Assembly (NCBI RefSeq): GCF_011751765.2
Contig: NZ_CP061169.1
Span: 372,001 to 436,000, forward strand
DNA from: Paramicrobacterium chengjingii
GTDB taxonomy: Bacteria > Actinomycetota > Actinomycetes > Actinomycetales > Microbacteriaceae
Length of the DNA: 64,000 bases
Direction of reading: 5' to 3'
In this document: piece by piece, positions 34,365 to 42,844 of the stretch
How the letters are laid out: every line of letters begins with the position of its first letter
Numbering within the stretch: the first letter of the stretch is position 1
The notes under the pieces: generated by a model
The model's input: the letters and a program-made list of their open reading frames with translations, nothing else
The model's database searches: none
What the model was told of the DNA's origin: nothing
Translations under genes and position numbers: made by a program

Positions 34365-35726
34365 TCATTTCTCCTTGATCGCGGCGAATGCGCCGGTGGC
34401 GTCACGGCCGTCTGTTGCCTTGATGAGTGGACTGATGAGGGTGCTTGCCCAGATCATTGCCGCGCCGACAAAGGCAATGATCGCCAAAAGAATCAGTCCT
34501 GCGTCGGGGCCGAAGGCCCCCTCAGCCCATGTCTTAGCGACAGGGGCCACGAAACCTCCGAGACTCCCAATCGCGTTGATGAGTGCGATTCCAGATGCAG
34601 CGGCGGCGCCGAGCATGAACGAGGTCGGCAGCGTCCAGAAAACGGGTTGCACCGAGATGAACCCTGCAGCGCCAAGTGAAAGCGCCGCAAGCCCGAGGAT
34701 CGGGTTGTCAAAGACGCTCGACAAGACAATTCCGAGCCCTGCAGCAGCGAGCGCGCACGTGGCGATGAGACGTCGCTGACCGGAACTGTCGGCAAGGCGG
34801 GAGAGCACGAATGTGGCGATCAGAGCGAAGCCCCAGGGAACCGCTGTGAGAAGCCCCACCTCGAGACCGACGTCGGTGCCGACAAGCGCTGCGATCTGGC
34901 TTGGGAGGTAGAAGGTGATGCCATAGACGCTCATCTGAATGGTGAAATAGATGGCCGCGAAGTAGAGAACTTTCGGATTCGTGAGTGCGCGAATCGACCC
35001 CTTGGGTGAATGGTCCTCCTTGGCCGAGTCTTCGATAGCAAGCTCGGCGAGCAGTGCGTCGCGCTCCCCGGTGGAGAGCCACTTGGCTTTATGAGGGCCA
35101 TCGTCGAGATAGAAGAAGGCGATGATTCCGACGATGACTGTGATGACGCCTGTCACAGAGAACATCAGCTGCCACCCCGTGAGGCCGAAGAGTCCGTGCA
35201 TATCGAGAAGGGCACCTGAGAGGGGTCCGCCGAAGATGAACGCCAGGGGAGCTCCGAAGTAGAAGAGGCCATTGACCCGTGCGCGGTAGTTGAGCGGAAT
35301 CCAGTACGTGAGGAACAGAATTACGCCGGGGAAGAACCCCGCCTCGGCAACGCCGAGCAGCACTCGGAGTAGGTAGAAGATCCACTCGTTGTGTGCAAAC
35401 ACCATGAGGGTCGAGACGATGCCCCATGTCACCATGATGCGTGCCATCCAGATCTTGGCGCCGACCTTGCGCATGATGATGTTGCTCGGAACTTCGACGG
35501 CTGCATAGCCGAGGAAGAAGATTCCGGCCCCGAGCGCGTACGCGGCGTTGGATATGCCCGTGTCAGCCTGAAATGCCTCTTTGGCGAATCCAAGGTTGGA
35601 ACGATCGAGGAACGCAAGGATGTACATGAGCAGCAGAATGGGAATCAGGCGCCAGGTGACCTTGCGAACGACTGCGCCGAGCGTTCGATCCTGCGTGGCG
35701 CGTACCCGTGGGGACTGAGAGGACAT
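34365..35726 (-). CDS. rhmT: MFS transporter of the ACS family, L-rhamnonate uptake (RhmT-like)
   Basis: This 453-aa protein has twelve predicted membrane segments. Its N-terminal half carries YILAFLDRSNLGFAK and ALGAGIFFLGYA, and its middle AEAGFFPGVILFL, patterns of the anion:cation symporter family and of RhmT in particular. It should import L-rhamnonate or a related sugar acid with protons. It is the first gene of the L-rhamnonate operon, 34-134 bp below the IclR gene, with two candidate operators in between. Orthology to RhmT is supported by operon content (IclR, transporter, RhmD). Confidence 0.87.
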   Translation of the reverse strand: MSSQSPRVRATQDRTLGAVVRKVTWRLIPILLLMYILAFLDRSNLGFAKEAFQADTGISNAAYALGAGIFFLGYAAVEVPSNIIMRKVGAKIWMARIMVTWGIVSTLMVFAHNEWIFYLLRVLLGVAEAGFFPGVILFLTYWIPLNYRARVNGLFYFGAPLAFIFGGPLSGALLDMHGLFGLTGWQLMFSVTGVITVIVGIIAFFYLDDGPHKAKWLSTGERDALLAELAIEDSAKEDHSPKGSIRALTNPKVLYFAAIYFTIQMSVYGITFYLPSQIAALVGTDVGLEVGLLTAVPWGFALIATFVLSRLADSSGQRRLIATCALAAAGLGIVLSSVFDNPILGLAALSLGAAGFISVQPVFWTLPTSFMLGAAAASGIALINAIGSLGGFVAPVAKTWAEGAFGPDAGLILLAIIAFVGAAMIWASTLISPLIKATDGRDATGAFAAIKEK

Positions 35727-35766
35727 TGCTCATCTCCGTTGACTTCGTGTTCTCAAGACGATTCAG

Positions 35767-35802
35767 ATTCACGTATGTGAACTGGCATTCAAGTGGATGA
35801 AC
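35767..35802 (-). promoter_or_regulatory. Tandem IclR-type operators of the L-rhamnonate operon
   Basis: ATTCACGTATGTGAAC (35767-35782) and ATTCAAGTGGATGAAC (35787-35802) are two copies of ATTCA-N6-TGAAC, each an inverted repeat (TTCAC-GTAT-GTGAA is perfect in the first). They lie 20 bp centre to centre and 41-76 bases above the transporter start. Confidence 0.7.
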
Positions 35803-35859
35803 GCGAGGCAGTATTGCACCACCGGCGTGGAAAGGCAAGCAAAGCCCTCGGAGCGTGGC

Positions 35860-36636
35860 TCAGCTCCGTGTAAGACCCATTCCTTCGCGAATCAGAGCGG
35901 CAGCTCTCGAAAGCGGAGCGTAGAGCGAGTGAGGCCATGCCTCATCGGTTCTATGGCTGGGCATCGTAATGCTCAACGCTGCGGCAATCCCCGTCTCGGA
36001 CTCCGACGTCAGCGGAACCGCAACGCATCTGCAGTCATCGACGAACTCCTCATCATCGAGCGCGTATCCGGTATAGCGCGCCGTGTCGACAAGCGCGAGT
36101 AGCGCGTCGACGTCCGTGACAGTGCGCGGCGTCAGGCGAGGAAGCACGACTGCGGTCAGTCGACGCTCGACTTCGTCGTGGTCGAGGGTGCTGAGTAGGG
36201 CCTTGCCAATGCCTGTCGCATGAGCGTGTAATCGCATGCCCACCATTGAGGCGAGCCGCATGGGATTCGGCGACGGGCTGATGCCGATATAGACGTTCTC
36301 GACTCCGTCAAGCCGTGCAAGCTGAACAGTCTCACCAGTCTCGGCCGTCAGCTGGTTCATGATCGGCTGCGCCTGCTCGATCAGCAGACGATGACCGTCA
36401 TACTGCTGCCCGATTTGCCAGGTTCGCAACCCAAGCGTGTATCGGCGATTATCGGGATGCTGTTCAAGCCAGCTGGACGACACCAAAGTGCGCAGCAACC
36501 CATGCGCACTTGAACGGGGGAGCGAGAGAGCCTCGAGAATCTCGGTGAATGTCGCGGACCCGGCACCCGCAATGAAGTCGATGATGTCGAGGGCGCGATT
36601 CGCCGATTTCACAGGCTGTGCTGTCTGCTGAGACAT
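35860..36636 (-). CDS. IclR-family regulator of the L-rhamnonate operon
   Basis: This 258-aa protein has an N-terminal winged helix (SANRALDIIDFIAGAGSATFTEILEALSLPRSSAHGLLRTL, about residues 11-51) and a C-terminal GAF-like effector domain with HAHATGIGKALLSTL and DDEEFVDDCRCVAVPL. The gene precedes rhmT on the same strand, as the IclR-type RhmR does near rhmT-rhmD in E. coli. It is therefore the likely sensor of L-rhamnonate or a pathway intermediate. It may activate or repress. Confidence 0.92.
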   Translation of the reverse strand: MSQQTAQPVKSANRALDIIDFIAGAGSATFTEILEALSLPRSSAHGLLRTLVSSSWLEQHPDNRRYTLGLRTWQIGQQYDGHRLLIEQAQPIMNQLTAETGETVQLARLDGVENVYIGISPSPNPMRLASMVGMRLHAHATGIGKALLSTLDHDEVERRLTAVVLPRLTPRTVTDVDALLALVDTARYTGYALDDEEFVDDCRCVAVPLTSESETGIAAALSITMPSHRTDEAWPHSLYAPLSRAAALIREGMGLTRS

Positions 36637-36667
36637 GGGTCGAGCCTACTGCCGCAGTGCTCAGGTC

Positions 36668-37117
36668 TCAGGCCATCGCCTTCTTGACCAGAGCGACGAT
36701 CGTCTTCTCTGCCGCGGCGGTGAGCTCGGTGACCGCGTACGACGTCGGCCAGAGGCCGCTGGAATCGTCAAGAGCCGCCTCAGGGGAGAACCCGAATGTC
36801 GAGTACCGCTGCTTGTCGGTGTCGCCGCTGCGAAAGAAGCAGACAACTTTGCCGTCTCGCGCGTAGGCGGGTTGACCGTACCAGAGCTTCGGTGAGAGTT
36901 CCGGTGCCGTTGCCGTCACGATCGCGTGAAGACGTTCGGCCACGACGCGATCAGAATCAGACATCGACTGGATCTTGTCCAGAAGATCGAGCTCTTCAGA
37001 GGCCTTCTTGTTTCGTTTGCCACGGCTTGACTCGTTCTTGAGCTCTGAAGCCCGGGCCTTTATCGCTGCCCGTTCTTCGTCAGAAAAGCCACCGGTGCCG
37101 CTGTTTTTCGTGCTCAT
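36668..37117 (-). CDS. DUF1801 (YdhG-like) protein
   Basis: This 149-aa protein has a charged N-terminal half (FSDEERAAIKARASELK, then many Lys/Glu). A DUF1801-type C-terminal domain follows, with RLHAIVTATAPELSPKLWYGQPAYARDGKVVCFF and later KQRYSTFGF. The ATG at 37117 is chosen over one at 37159. Members are small cytosolic proteins of uncertain role, sometimes linked with iron handling. It stands alone between the IclR gene and the PepSY lipoprotein gene. Confidence 0.85.
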   Translation of the reverse strand: MSTKNSGTGGFSDEERAAIKARASELKNESSRGKRNKKASEELDLLDKIQSMSDSDRVVAERLHAIVTATAPELSPKLWYGQPAYARDGKVVCFFRSGDTDKQRYSTFGFSPEAALDDSSGLWPTSYAVTELTAAAEKTIVALVKKAMA

Positions 37118-37223
37118 CGCCGCCACTCCCTCTCGGATTACGGGTGATGTGCTCTTCACACTAGTTGTGTCGAGTGCTCACGACTTCTCGATTTCTGATC
37201 AGTTTCCCCACGTGCCAGCACTC

Positions 37224-37868
37224 TTAATCGTCAGTTGTGAGTAGCTCACCGGTTTCGGCGTTGATCGTCACTTCGTAGTCTTCGCCCGAGTCCGCGTCGA
37301 TGTCGAACTGCCACTGCGGGCCACTCTCTGTGCCTTCTAGCTTCCATTCATTGACGGTGCCATCCTGCGCGTCGAGAGCCGTGGCGAGCGCGTCATCCCA
37401 CGAAACGATGTTGTTAAGATCGATCACCTCTGAGGTTTTTTCGGCAACGTCATCCGATTCGATCTTCTCTGTTCTCTCACCGAACTTCTCGCCCGTGGTG
37501 GCGTCGATACGCACCTCATACTCTTCGCTGTCTGAGACCAACTCGATCGAATATGCGTAGCGATCGCGGCTCCAATCAAGCTCGATCTCGGCGAGATCGC
37601 CGTCGAATGCGCTCTGCGCCGTCTCAACGGCATCCTCCCACTCGATCGCGAAGTCCGTGGTCGCCAGATCGGCACCGCGCTTGGTCGTGGACGCGTCGGA
37701 CCCCTCCGCGTTGCCGCTGGAGTTCTCGCTGCTCTGAGACGAACCTGACGTGGAATCGCCGTCTGCGGCCGACGTCGACCCTGTGTCATCGGCGCAACCG
37801 GCCAGTGTCAATCCGAGTGCCAGTGCAGCTGCTGTGATTGCTGTAGTGCGGATGCTGTGAAGTCTCAT
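37224..37868 (-). CDS. PepSY-domain lipoprotein
   Basis: This 214-aa protein has a lipoprotein signal (ALGLTLAGC, Cys25), a Ser/Gly/Asn-rich linker, and two PepSY repeats at about residues 70-135 (ending YEVRIDATTGEKF) and 145-214 (ending YEVTINAETGELL). It should sit on the outer face of the membrane. PepSY lipoproteins are often controlled by two-component systems. The 5' region holds a site (37909-37935) like those at the kinase operon, about 33 kb away, so it may be a member of that regulon. Confidence 0.92.
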   Translation of the reverse strand: MRLHSIRTTAITAAALALGLTLAGCADDTGSTSAADGDSTSGSSQSSENSSGNAEGSDASTTKRGADLATTDFAIEWEDAVETAQSAFDGDLAEIELDWSRDRYAYSIELVSDSEEYEVRIDATTGEKFGERTEKIESDDVAEKTSEVIDLNNIVSWDDALATALDAQDGTVNEWKLEGTESGPQWQFDIDADSGEDYEVTINAETGELLTTDD

Positions 37869-37908
37869 ACCGTCACCATAAGCATGTGCTGGACGATGCG
37901 GGCACTAA

Positions 37909-37935
37909 ATGAGAGGAGTCTCATGTGTGCCTCAT
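37909..37935 (-). promoter_or_regulatory. Candidate response-regulator site upstream of PepSY lipoprotein
   Basis: ATGAGA-GGAG-TCTCAT (37909-37924) is a perfect inverted repeat, and CCTCAT (37930-37935) follows the second half at 11-bp spacing. This is the same layout as at 6849-6875. The site lies 41-67 bases upstream of the start codon. Confidence 0.5.
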
Positions 37936-38011
37936 GCGACCGTATCGCGCACAAGGCGATGTCGCACCATCCCGGTTAGGGCGGTCCCTACCGGGTGCTC
38001 AGGGCACACGA

Positions 38012-39427
38012 TCACGGGTCGAATCGGCGAGGTGAAGTCGTGCGAGCGACCAAATGCCGCAGGGCCTCGAGGCTGCCAGTCACCGCGCCGAGCGCCCGCG
38101 CCTGCACAAGCACGTTGCCGAGTGCAGTGGCTTCGACGGGTCCCGCGAATACGGGGAGCCCCGCGCGCTTCGCCGTCAACCGGCAGAGCAGATCGTTCTG
38201 TGATCCGCCGCCCACGATATGGATCGCCGACACCGTCTTTCCTGACAGCTCGGATGCCGCGAGCACGGCGTCCGCGAAAGCATCCGCGAGACTCTCGATG
38301 ATGCAGCGCACCATTGCGGTGCGCGATTGCGGAACTGGCATTCCGCGTTCTGCCAGCCATGCGGAGATGCGCGACGGCATATCGCCTGGCGGAAGAAAAC
38401 GGGGGTCATTCGCGTCGAAGACGGGCTGCTCATCGGAAACCGCGGCGGCTGCCCCCAGCAGCGCGACAAGATCGATCGCCTCGCCCGACTCCGCCTCCCA
38501 CGTGCGCACCGATTCCGAGAGCAGCCATAGCCCCATGACGTTGTGCAGAAATCGCACGCGGCCGTCGACGCCGCCCTCGTTCGTGAAGTTAGCCTCGCGT
38601 GCGGCATCGGAGAGCACCGGATGCTCGAGCTCGACGCCGACAAGTCCCCACGTTCCACAGCTGATGTAGGCCGCGTCGGTGCCGGTCATTGGAACAGCGA
38701 CGACAGCGGAAGCCGTGTCGTGCGATCCGACAGCCGTGACGGCGACACCCTCGAGGCCGGTCGCGCTCGCTGCCGTTCCGCTGATATGGCCGATTGTCTC
38801 ACCGGGGCGCACAAGGGAAGGAAGGATGCTTCGAGGCAGCCGCAGCCGCTCGATGAGTTTGTCGTTCCACCCGCTTCCGTCGACGCGCAGTAGACCCGTC
38901 GTCGATGCGTTCGTCACCTCGGCTGACGCATTGCCCGTGAGCCAGTATGCGAGCAGATCGGGGATCAGCAATGCGCTGTCAGAGTAGTGGAGGTACCCGG
39001 CAGCACGGTCGGCGGCCAGCTGATAGAGCGTATTGAACGGCAGAAACTGCAGTCCGTTTTCGGCGTAGAGCTCGGCGAACGGCGTTGACGCGTGTACGTC
39101 GGCGACGGCGGCATCCGTTCTGCCGTCCCTATAGTGAAACGGCAGACCGAGCAACCGGCCATCGCGCATCAGACCGTAATCGACGGCCCACGCGTCAATG
39201 CCGATCGAGGCGATGTCGTCGACCGTGGATGCCGCGGTGCGCAGCCCCTCGGCGGCGGCGCGGTACAGCTCAACGACATTGACATGCAGTCCGTCGCGCA
39301 GCGCGACGGATCCGGTGGGGAAGCGCGCAACTGCGTTGAGCCTCAGCTCGTCTGGCCCGACGCGGCCAAGCATGACTCGGCCGCTCGACGCCCCCAGATC
39401 AACTGCGGCGACGGTCGTTGTGCTCAT
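38012..39427 (-). CDS. rhaB: L-rhamnulose kinase
   Basis: This 471-aa FGGY-family kinase has the ATP-binding N-terminal DLGASSGRVMLGRV (residues 10-23), IGIDAWAVDYGLM near residue 75, and the C-terminal ATPase block IHIVGGGSQNDLLCRLTAKR with the adenine-binding glycines. YISCGTWGLVGVELE is characteristic of RhaB. It phosphorylates L-rhamnulose to L-rhamnulose 1-phosphate, the substrate of the aldolase encoded by the preceding gene. It is the last gene of the rha operon. Confidence 0.94.
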   Translation of the reverse strand: MSTTTVAAVDLGASSGRVMLGRVGPDELRLNAVARFPTGSVALRDGLHVNVVELYRAAAEGLRTAASTVDDIASIGIDAWAVDYGLMRDGRLLGLPFHYRDGRTDAAVADVHASTPFAELYAENGLQFLPFNTLYQLAADRAAGYLHYSDSALLIPDLLAYWLTGNASAEVTNASTTGLLRVDGSGWNDKLIERLRLPRSILPSLVRPGETIGHISGTAASATGLEGVAVTAVGSHDTASAVVAVPMTGTDAAYISCGTWGLVGVELEHPVLSDAAREANFTNEGGVDGRVRFLHNVMGLWLLSESVRTWEAESGEAIDLVALLGAAAAVSDEQPVFDANDPRFLPPGDMPSRISAWLAERGMPVPQSRTAMVRCIIESLADAFADAVLAASELSGKTVSAIHIVGGGSQNDLLCRLTAKRAGLPVFAGPVEATALGNVLVQARALGAVTGSLEALRHLVARTTSPRRFDP

Positions 39428-39454
39428 GCGGTCTCACCGCCGGAGTCGTGCATC

Positions 39455-39500
39455 GCTGTGGACATTGTGCACCGGCATAACTCAGTACATTGTCCGCAGC
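39455..39500 (-). repeat. Imperfect inverted repeat between rhaEW and rhaB
   Basis: The arms GCTGTGGACA (39455-39464) and TGTCCGCAGC (39491-39500) pair with one mismatch around a 26-base loop, in the 94-bp gap. A direct repeat of ACATTGT and GTGCACC is superposed. It may be an RNA structure or a protein site; the role is unknown. Confidence 0.45.
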
Positions 39501-39521
39501 GGTGCACCATAACAAGCGCGC

Positions 39522-41558
39522 TCATCGCAAGAACGCCGCCGCGACTCCCGCGTCCACAGGAATGTGCAGCCCTGTCGTGTGGTCGAGGTCGCTCGTGCAC
39601 AGCACGAACACGGCGTTTGCGACGTTCTCGGGCACGACCTCGCGTTTCAGAATGGTGCGCTGCGCGTAGAACTTGCCGAGGTCCTCCTCGGGAATTCCAT
39701 ACGTCTTGGCGCGGTTGGCGCCCCAGCCCGAGGCGAAGATCCCCGAGCCGCGCACGACGCCGTCTGGGTTGATGCCATTCACCTTGATGCCGTGCTCGCC
39801 GAGCTCGGCGGCCAAAAGCCGCACCTGGTGCGCCTGGTCGGCCTTCGTCGCAGAGTAGGCGATGTTGTTTGGCCCGGCGAACACCGAGTTCTTGCTCGAG
39901 ATGTACACGATGTCGCCGCCCAGCTGTTGGTCGATGAGCACGCGCGCGGCGTGCTTCGATACCAGGAACGACCCCTTCGCCATCACATTGTGCTGCAGAT
40001 CCCAGTCTTTCTCCGTCGTCTCGAACAATGACTTCGAAAGCGACAGCCCCGCGTTATTCACGACGAGATCGAGGCCGCCGAACGAAAGCACCGTCTCGTC
40101 GATGGCCGCCTTCACTGCCTTCTCATTCGACACGTCGGCGGCGATTCCGATGGCGACGTCCGTATTTCCCAGCTCAGACGCCGCTGCGCGTGCCTTCTCA
40201 GCGTCAAGGTCGGCGATCACGACGCACGCGCCTTCAGCAGCGAGACGCGTGGCGATGGCCTTGCCGATTCCGGATGCTGCGCCGGTGACGAGCGCTATGC
40301 GCGTCGCGAGCGGCTTGGGCTTCGGCATCCGCTGCAGTTTTGCCTCTTCGAGAGCCCAGTACTCAATGCGGAACTTTTCGCGCTCACTGATCGGGGCATA
40401 GCTCGACAACCCCTCGGCTCCGCGCATCACGTTGATCGCGTTCACGTAGAATTCGCCGGCAACGCGCGCGGTCTGCTTGTCTTTGCCGTAGCTGAACATA
40501 CCGACGCCTGGCACGAGAATGATCAGCGGGTCGGCCCCGCGCATCGCGGGCGAGTCCGCGGCGGCGTTGCTCTCGTAGTATGCGGTGTAATCGGCACGGT
40601 ATTGCTCGTGCAGCTCGGGCAGACGTTTGAGAATCTGATCGACGCTTGCCGTCGCAGGCAGGTCGATTACGAGAGGCTTCACCTTCGTGCGCAGAAAGTG
40701 GTCGGGGCAGCTTGTGCCGAGTTCGGCAAGTCGTGGGTGCTCTGCCGCACTCAGAAAGTCGAGCACAACATCAGAGTCGGTGACGTGACCGACAACGGGA
40801 CGGTCAGTGGATGCGAGGGCGCGCAGCGCTGGTGCGAGTGCCGCCGCTTTGGCGCGGCGTTCCGCCTCGGGAAGCGGCTCGTAACCGGGCAATGTGGATC
40901 CAAACGGCTCCGCCCGTGAATGCTCCGCAATGTATTGGTCAGCGGTCTCGATGATCCAGAGCGAGTTCTTCTCGGCCTCGTCAGAGGTGTTACCCCAGGC
41001 GGTGATCCCGTGACCGCCGAGGATGCAGCCGACAGCATCCGGGTTCTTGCTCTTAATTTCGGCAATGTCGAGGCCCAGTTGAAAGCCGGGGCGACGCCAG
41101 GGAACCCAGACAACGCGGTCGCCGAAGATCTTCGCCGTGAGGTGCTCCCCGTCTTTCGCCGTCGCGATGGCGATACCGGCATCCGGATGCAGGTGATCGA
41201 CGTGTGCGGCATCGACGAGTCCGTGCATCGCGGTGTCGATCGACGGCGCGGCGCCGCCCTTGCCGAAGAGCGTGTGGTCGAACGCGGCAACCATCTCGTC
41301 TTCGCGATCGATGCCCGGGTACACGTTCTGCAGGGCGCGCAGTCGATCGACGCGCAGCACAGCGAGGCCCTCCTCCGTCAATGTGCCCAGGTCGCCACCC
41401 GAACCCTTCACCCACATGAGCTCGACGTTCTCGCCCGTGACAGGGTCGGTCTCGAGTCCCTTCGCCGAGGTGTTGCCCCCGGCGAAATTGGTGTTCTTGG
41501 GATCGGCTCCGAGCCGGTTGCTGCGCGCGATGAGCTCGGCGGCGGTGGCGTTAGTCAT
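39522..41558 (-). CDS. rhaEW: Bifunctional L-rhamnulose-1-phosphate aldolase / L-lactaldehyde dehydrogenase
   Basis: This 678-aa fusion has a class II aldolase domain in residues about 1-400, with NRLGADPKNTNFAGGNTSAKG at the start and zinc-binding histidines in VDAAHVDHLHPDAGIAIA and ILGGHGITAWG. A SDR domain in residues about 420-678 has TGAASGIGKAIA, NNAG, ISSKNS and catalytic YSATK. The first cleaves rhamnulose 1-phosphate to dihydroxyacetone phosphate and L-lactaldehyde; the second oxidises the aldehyde to L-lactate. This is the RhaEW/RhaD-type fusion known from Bacillus and rhizobia. Confidence 0.94.
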   Translation of the reverse strand: MTNATAAELIARSNRLGADPKNTNFAGGNTSAKGLETDPVTGENVELMWVKGSGGDLGTLTEEGLAVLRVDRLRALQNVYPGIDREDEMVAAFDHTLFGKGGAAPSIDTAMHGLVDAAHVDHLHPDAGIAIATAKDGEHLTAKIFGDRVVWVPWRRPGFQLGLDIAEIKSKNPDAVGCILGGHGITAWGNTSDEAEKNSLWIIETADQYIAEHSRAEPFGSTLPGYEPLPEAERRAKAAALAPALRALASTDRPVVGHVTDSDVVLDFLSAAEHPRLAELGTSCPDHFLRTKVKPLVIDLPATASVDQILKRLPELHEQYRADYTAYYESNAAADSPAMRGADPLIILVPGVGMFSYGKDKQTARVAGEFYVNAINVMRGAEGLSSYAPISEREKFRIEYWALEEAKLQRMPKPKPLATRIALVTGAASGIGKAIATRLAAEGACVVIADLDAEKARAAASELGNTDVAIGIAADVSNEKAVKAAIDETVLSFGGLDLVVNNAGLSLSKSLFETTEKDWDLQHNVMAKGSFLVSKHAARVLIDQQLGGDIVYISSKNSVFAGPNNIAYSATKADQAHQVRLLAAELGEHGIKVNGINPDGVVRGSGIFASGWGANRAKTYGIPEEDLGKFYAQRTILKREVVPENVANAVFVLCTSDLDHTTGLHIPVDAGVAAAFLR

Positions 41559-41603
41559 TTTCTCTCCACAAGTTCGATGGTGTTGGGCACGCAGACGGGC
41601 CGG

Positions 41604-42770
41604 TCATGCTCCCCAGCCGGCTTGGGTTCCGCCGACACGCTCATTCTCGATACTCCGCTGGTAGCCGGATGCTGCATAGGCAGCCATCGGATCGGCAGGG
41701 AGTCCTCGTGATTCACGCCAGTCGGCGAGAGGGGCGCGCACGTCCGTGTAGAACGCGTCCATGACGATGCCGTTTGCGCCAAGCACATCGTGCTCGCTCT
41801 GCGCGGCGTTAAGAGCATCGCGGTCGAGCAGGAGCGCCCGCGCCGTCATCTCTTGAACGTTGAGCACAGAACGGATCTGGCCGGGGATCTTGTCTTCGAC
41901 GTTGTGGCACTGGTCGAGCATGAACGCCACGTCGGGGTTGTTGAAACCGCCTCCGCGTACGACTTCCATGAGAATGCGGAACAGCTGGAATGGATCGGCC
42001 GCTCCGACGATCAGGTCGTCGTCTGCGTAGAAGCGTGAGTTGAAGTCGAACGAGCCGAGCTTGCCGAGACGCAGAAGCTGCGCAACGATGAACTCGATGT
42101 TGGTTCCGGGGGCGTGGTGACCGGTGTCGAGGCATACCTTCGCCTTGTCGCCGAGAGCGCTCACCTGTGCGTAAGAGGTTCCCCAGTCGGGAACATCCGT
42201 GTGGTAGAACGCCGGCTCGAAGAACTTGTACTCGAGCACCATTCGCTGGTCGTCGCCGAGACGCTCGTAGATGGTCGAAAGCGACTCGTGCAGCCAGTCT
42301 TGGCGTGAACGGATGTCGCCCTGACCCGGGTAATTGGTGCCGTCGGCGAGCCAGATCTTGAGGTCGCGCGAGCCCGTTGCATCCATGACATCGATGCACC
42401 GGAAGTGGTGGTCGATCGCCTTCTGACGCACGGAGGGGTCTGAATGCGTGAGTGAGCCGAACTTGTAGATATCGTCTTGGAACGTGTTCGAATTCACTGT
42501 GCCAAGCTGCACGCCGTGCTCGGCAGCGTAGCCGCGAAGCGCCGCGAAGTCATCGACGTGGTCCCACGGAATGTGCAGGGCGACGGCGGGAGCGAGACCG
42601 GTAAAGCGGTGAACTGTCGCAGCATCCGCAATCTTCTCTTCAACGGTGCGGGGCGTGCCCGGCGTGCCGAACACCTTGAAGCGGGTGCCGGAGTTGCCGA
42701 ACGCCCACGACGGTAGTTCGATGGCCTGTTTGGCGAGCTCCGGGGCAATCGCATCGAAACGATCTGACAT
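41604..42770 (-). CDS. rhaI: L-rhamnose isomerase (RhaI type)
   Basis: This 388-aa protein belongs to the RhaI form (Pseudomonas stutzeri type), a TIM-barrel metal enzyme distinct from E. coli RhaA. Diagnostic stretches are ELPSWAFGNSGTRF at residue 18, VALHIPWDHVDDF near 64, KIWLADGTNYPGQGD near 137, EYKFFEPAFYHTDVPDWG near 180 and CLDTGHHAPGTNIEFI with metal ligands near 212-217. It converts L-rhamnose to L-rhamnulose. It lies between rhaS and rhaEW in the operon, after a strong hairpin. Confidence 0.95.
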   Translation of the reverse strand: MSDRFDAIAPELAKQAIELPSWAFGNSGTRFKVFGTPGTPRTVEEKIADAATVHRFTGLAPAVALHIPWDHVDDFAALRGYAAEHGVQLGTVNSNTFQDDIYKFGSLTHSDPSVRQKAIDHHFRCIDVMDATGSRDLKIWLADGTNYPGQGDIRSRQDWLHESLSTIYERLGDDQRMVLEYKFFEPAFYHTDVPDWGTSYAQVSALGDKAKVCLDTGHHAPGTNIEFIVAQLLRLGKLGSFDFNSRFYADDDLIVGAADPFQLFRILMEVVRGGGFNNPDVAFMLDQCHNVEDKIPGQIRSVLNVQEMTARALLLDRDALNAAQSEHDVLGANGIVMDAFYTDVRAPLADWRESRGLPADPMAAYAASGYQRSIENERVGGTQAGWGA

Positions 42771-42804
42771 TGGTTCTGCTCCTTGTGTGACGAAAGTGTG
42801 GGGG

Positions 42805-42836
42805 GATGCGCCGGCGGTGCTGACCGCCGGCGCATC
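42805..42836 (-). terminator. Strong hairpin between rhaS and rhaI
   Basis: The arms 42805-42818 (GATGCGCCGGCGGT) and 42823-42836 are perfect 14-base complements around a four-base loop, nine bases after the rhaS stop on the minus strand. No U-tract is clear. It probably works as an mRNA-stabilising or attenuating element that favours rhaS. Confidence 0.75.
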
Positions 42837-42844
42837 GGTGACGA

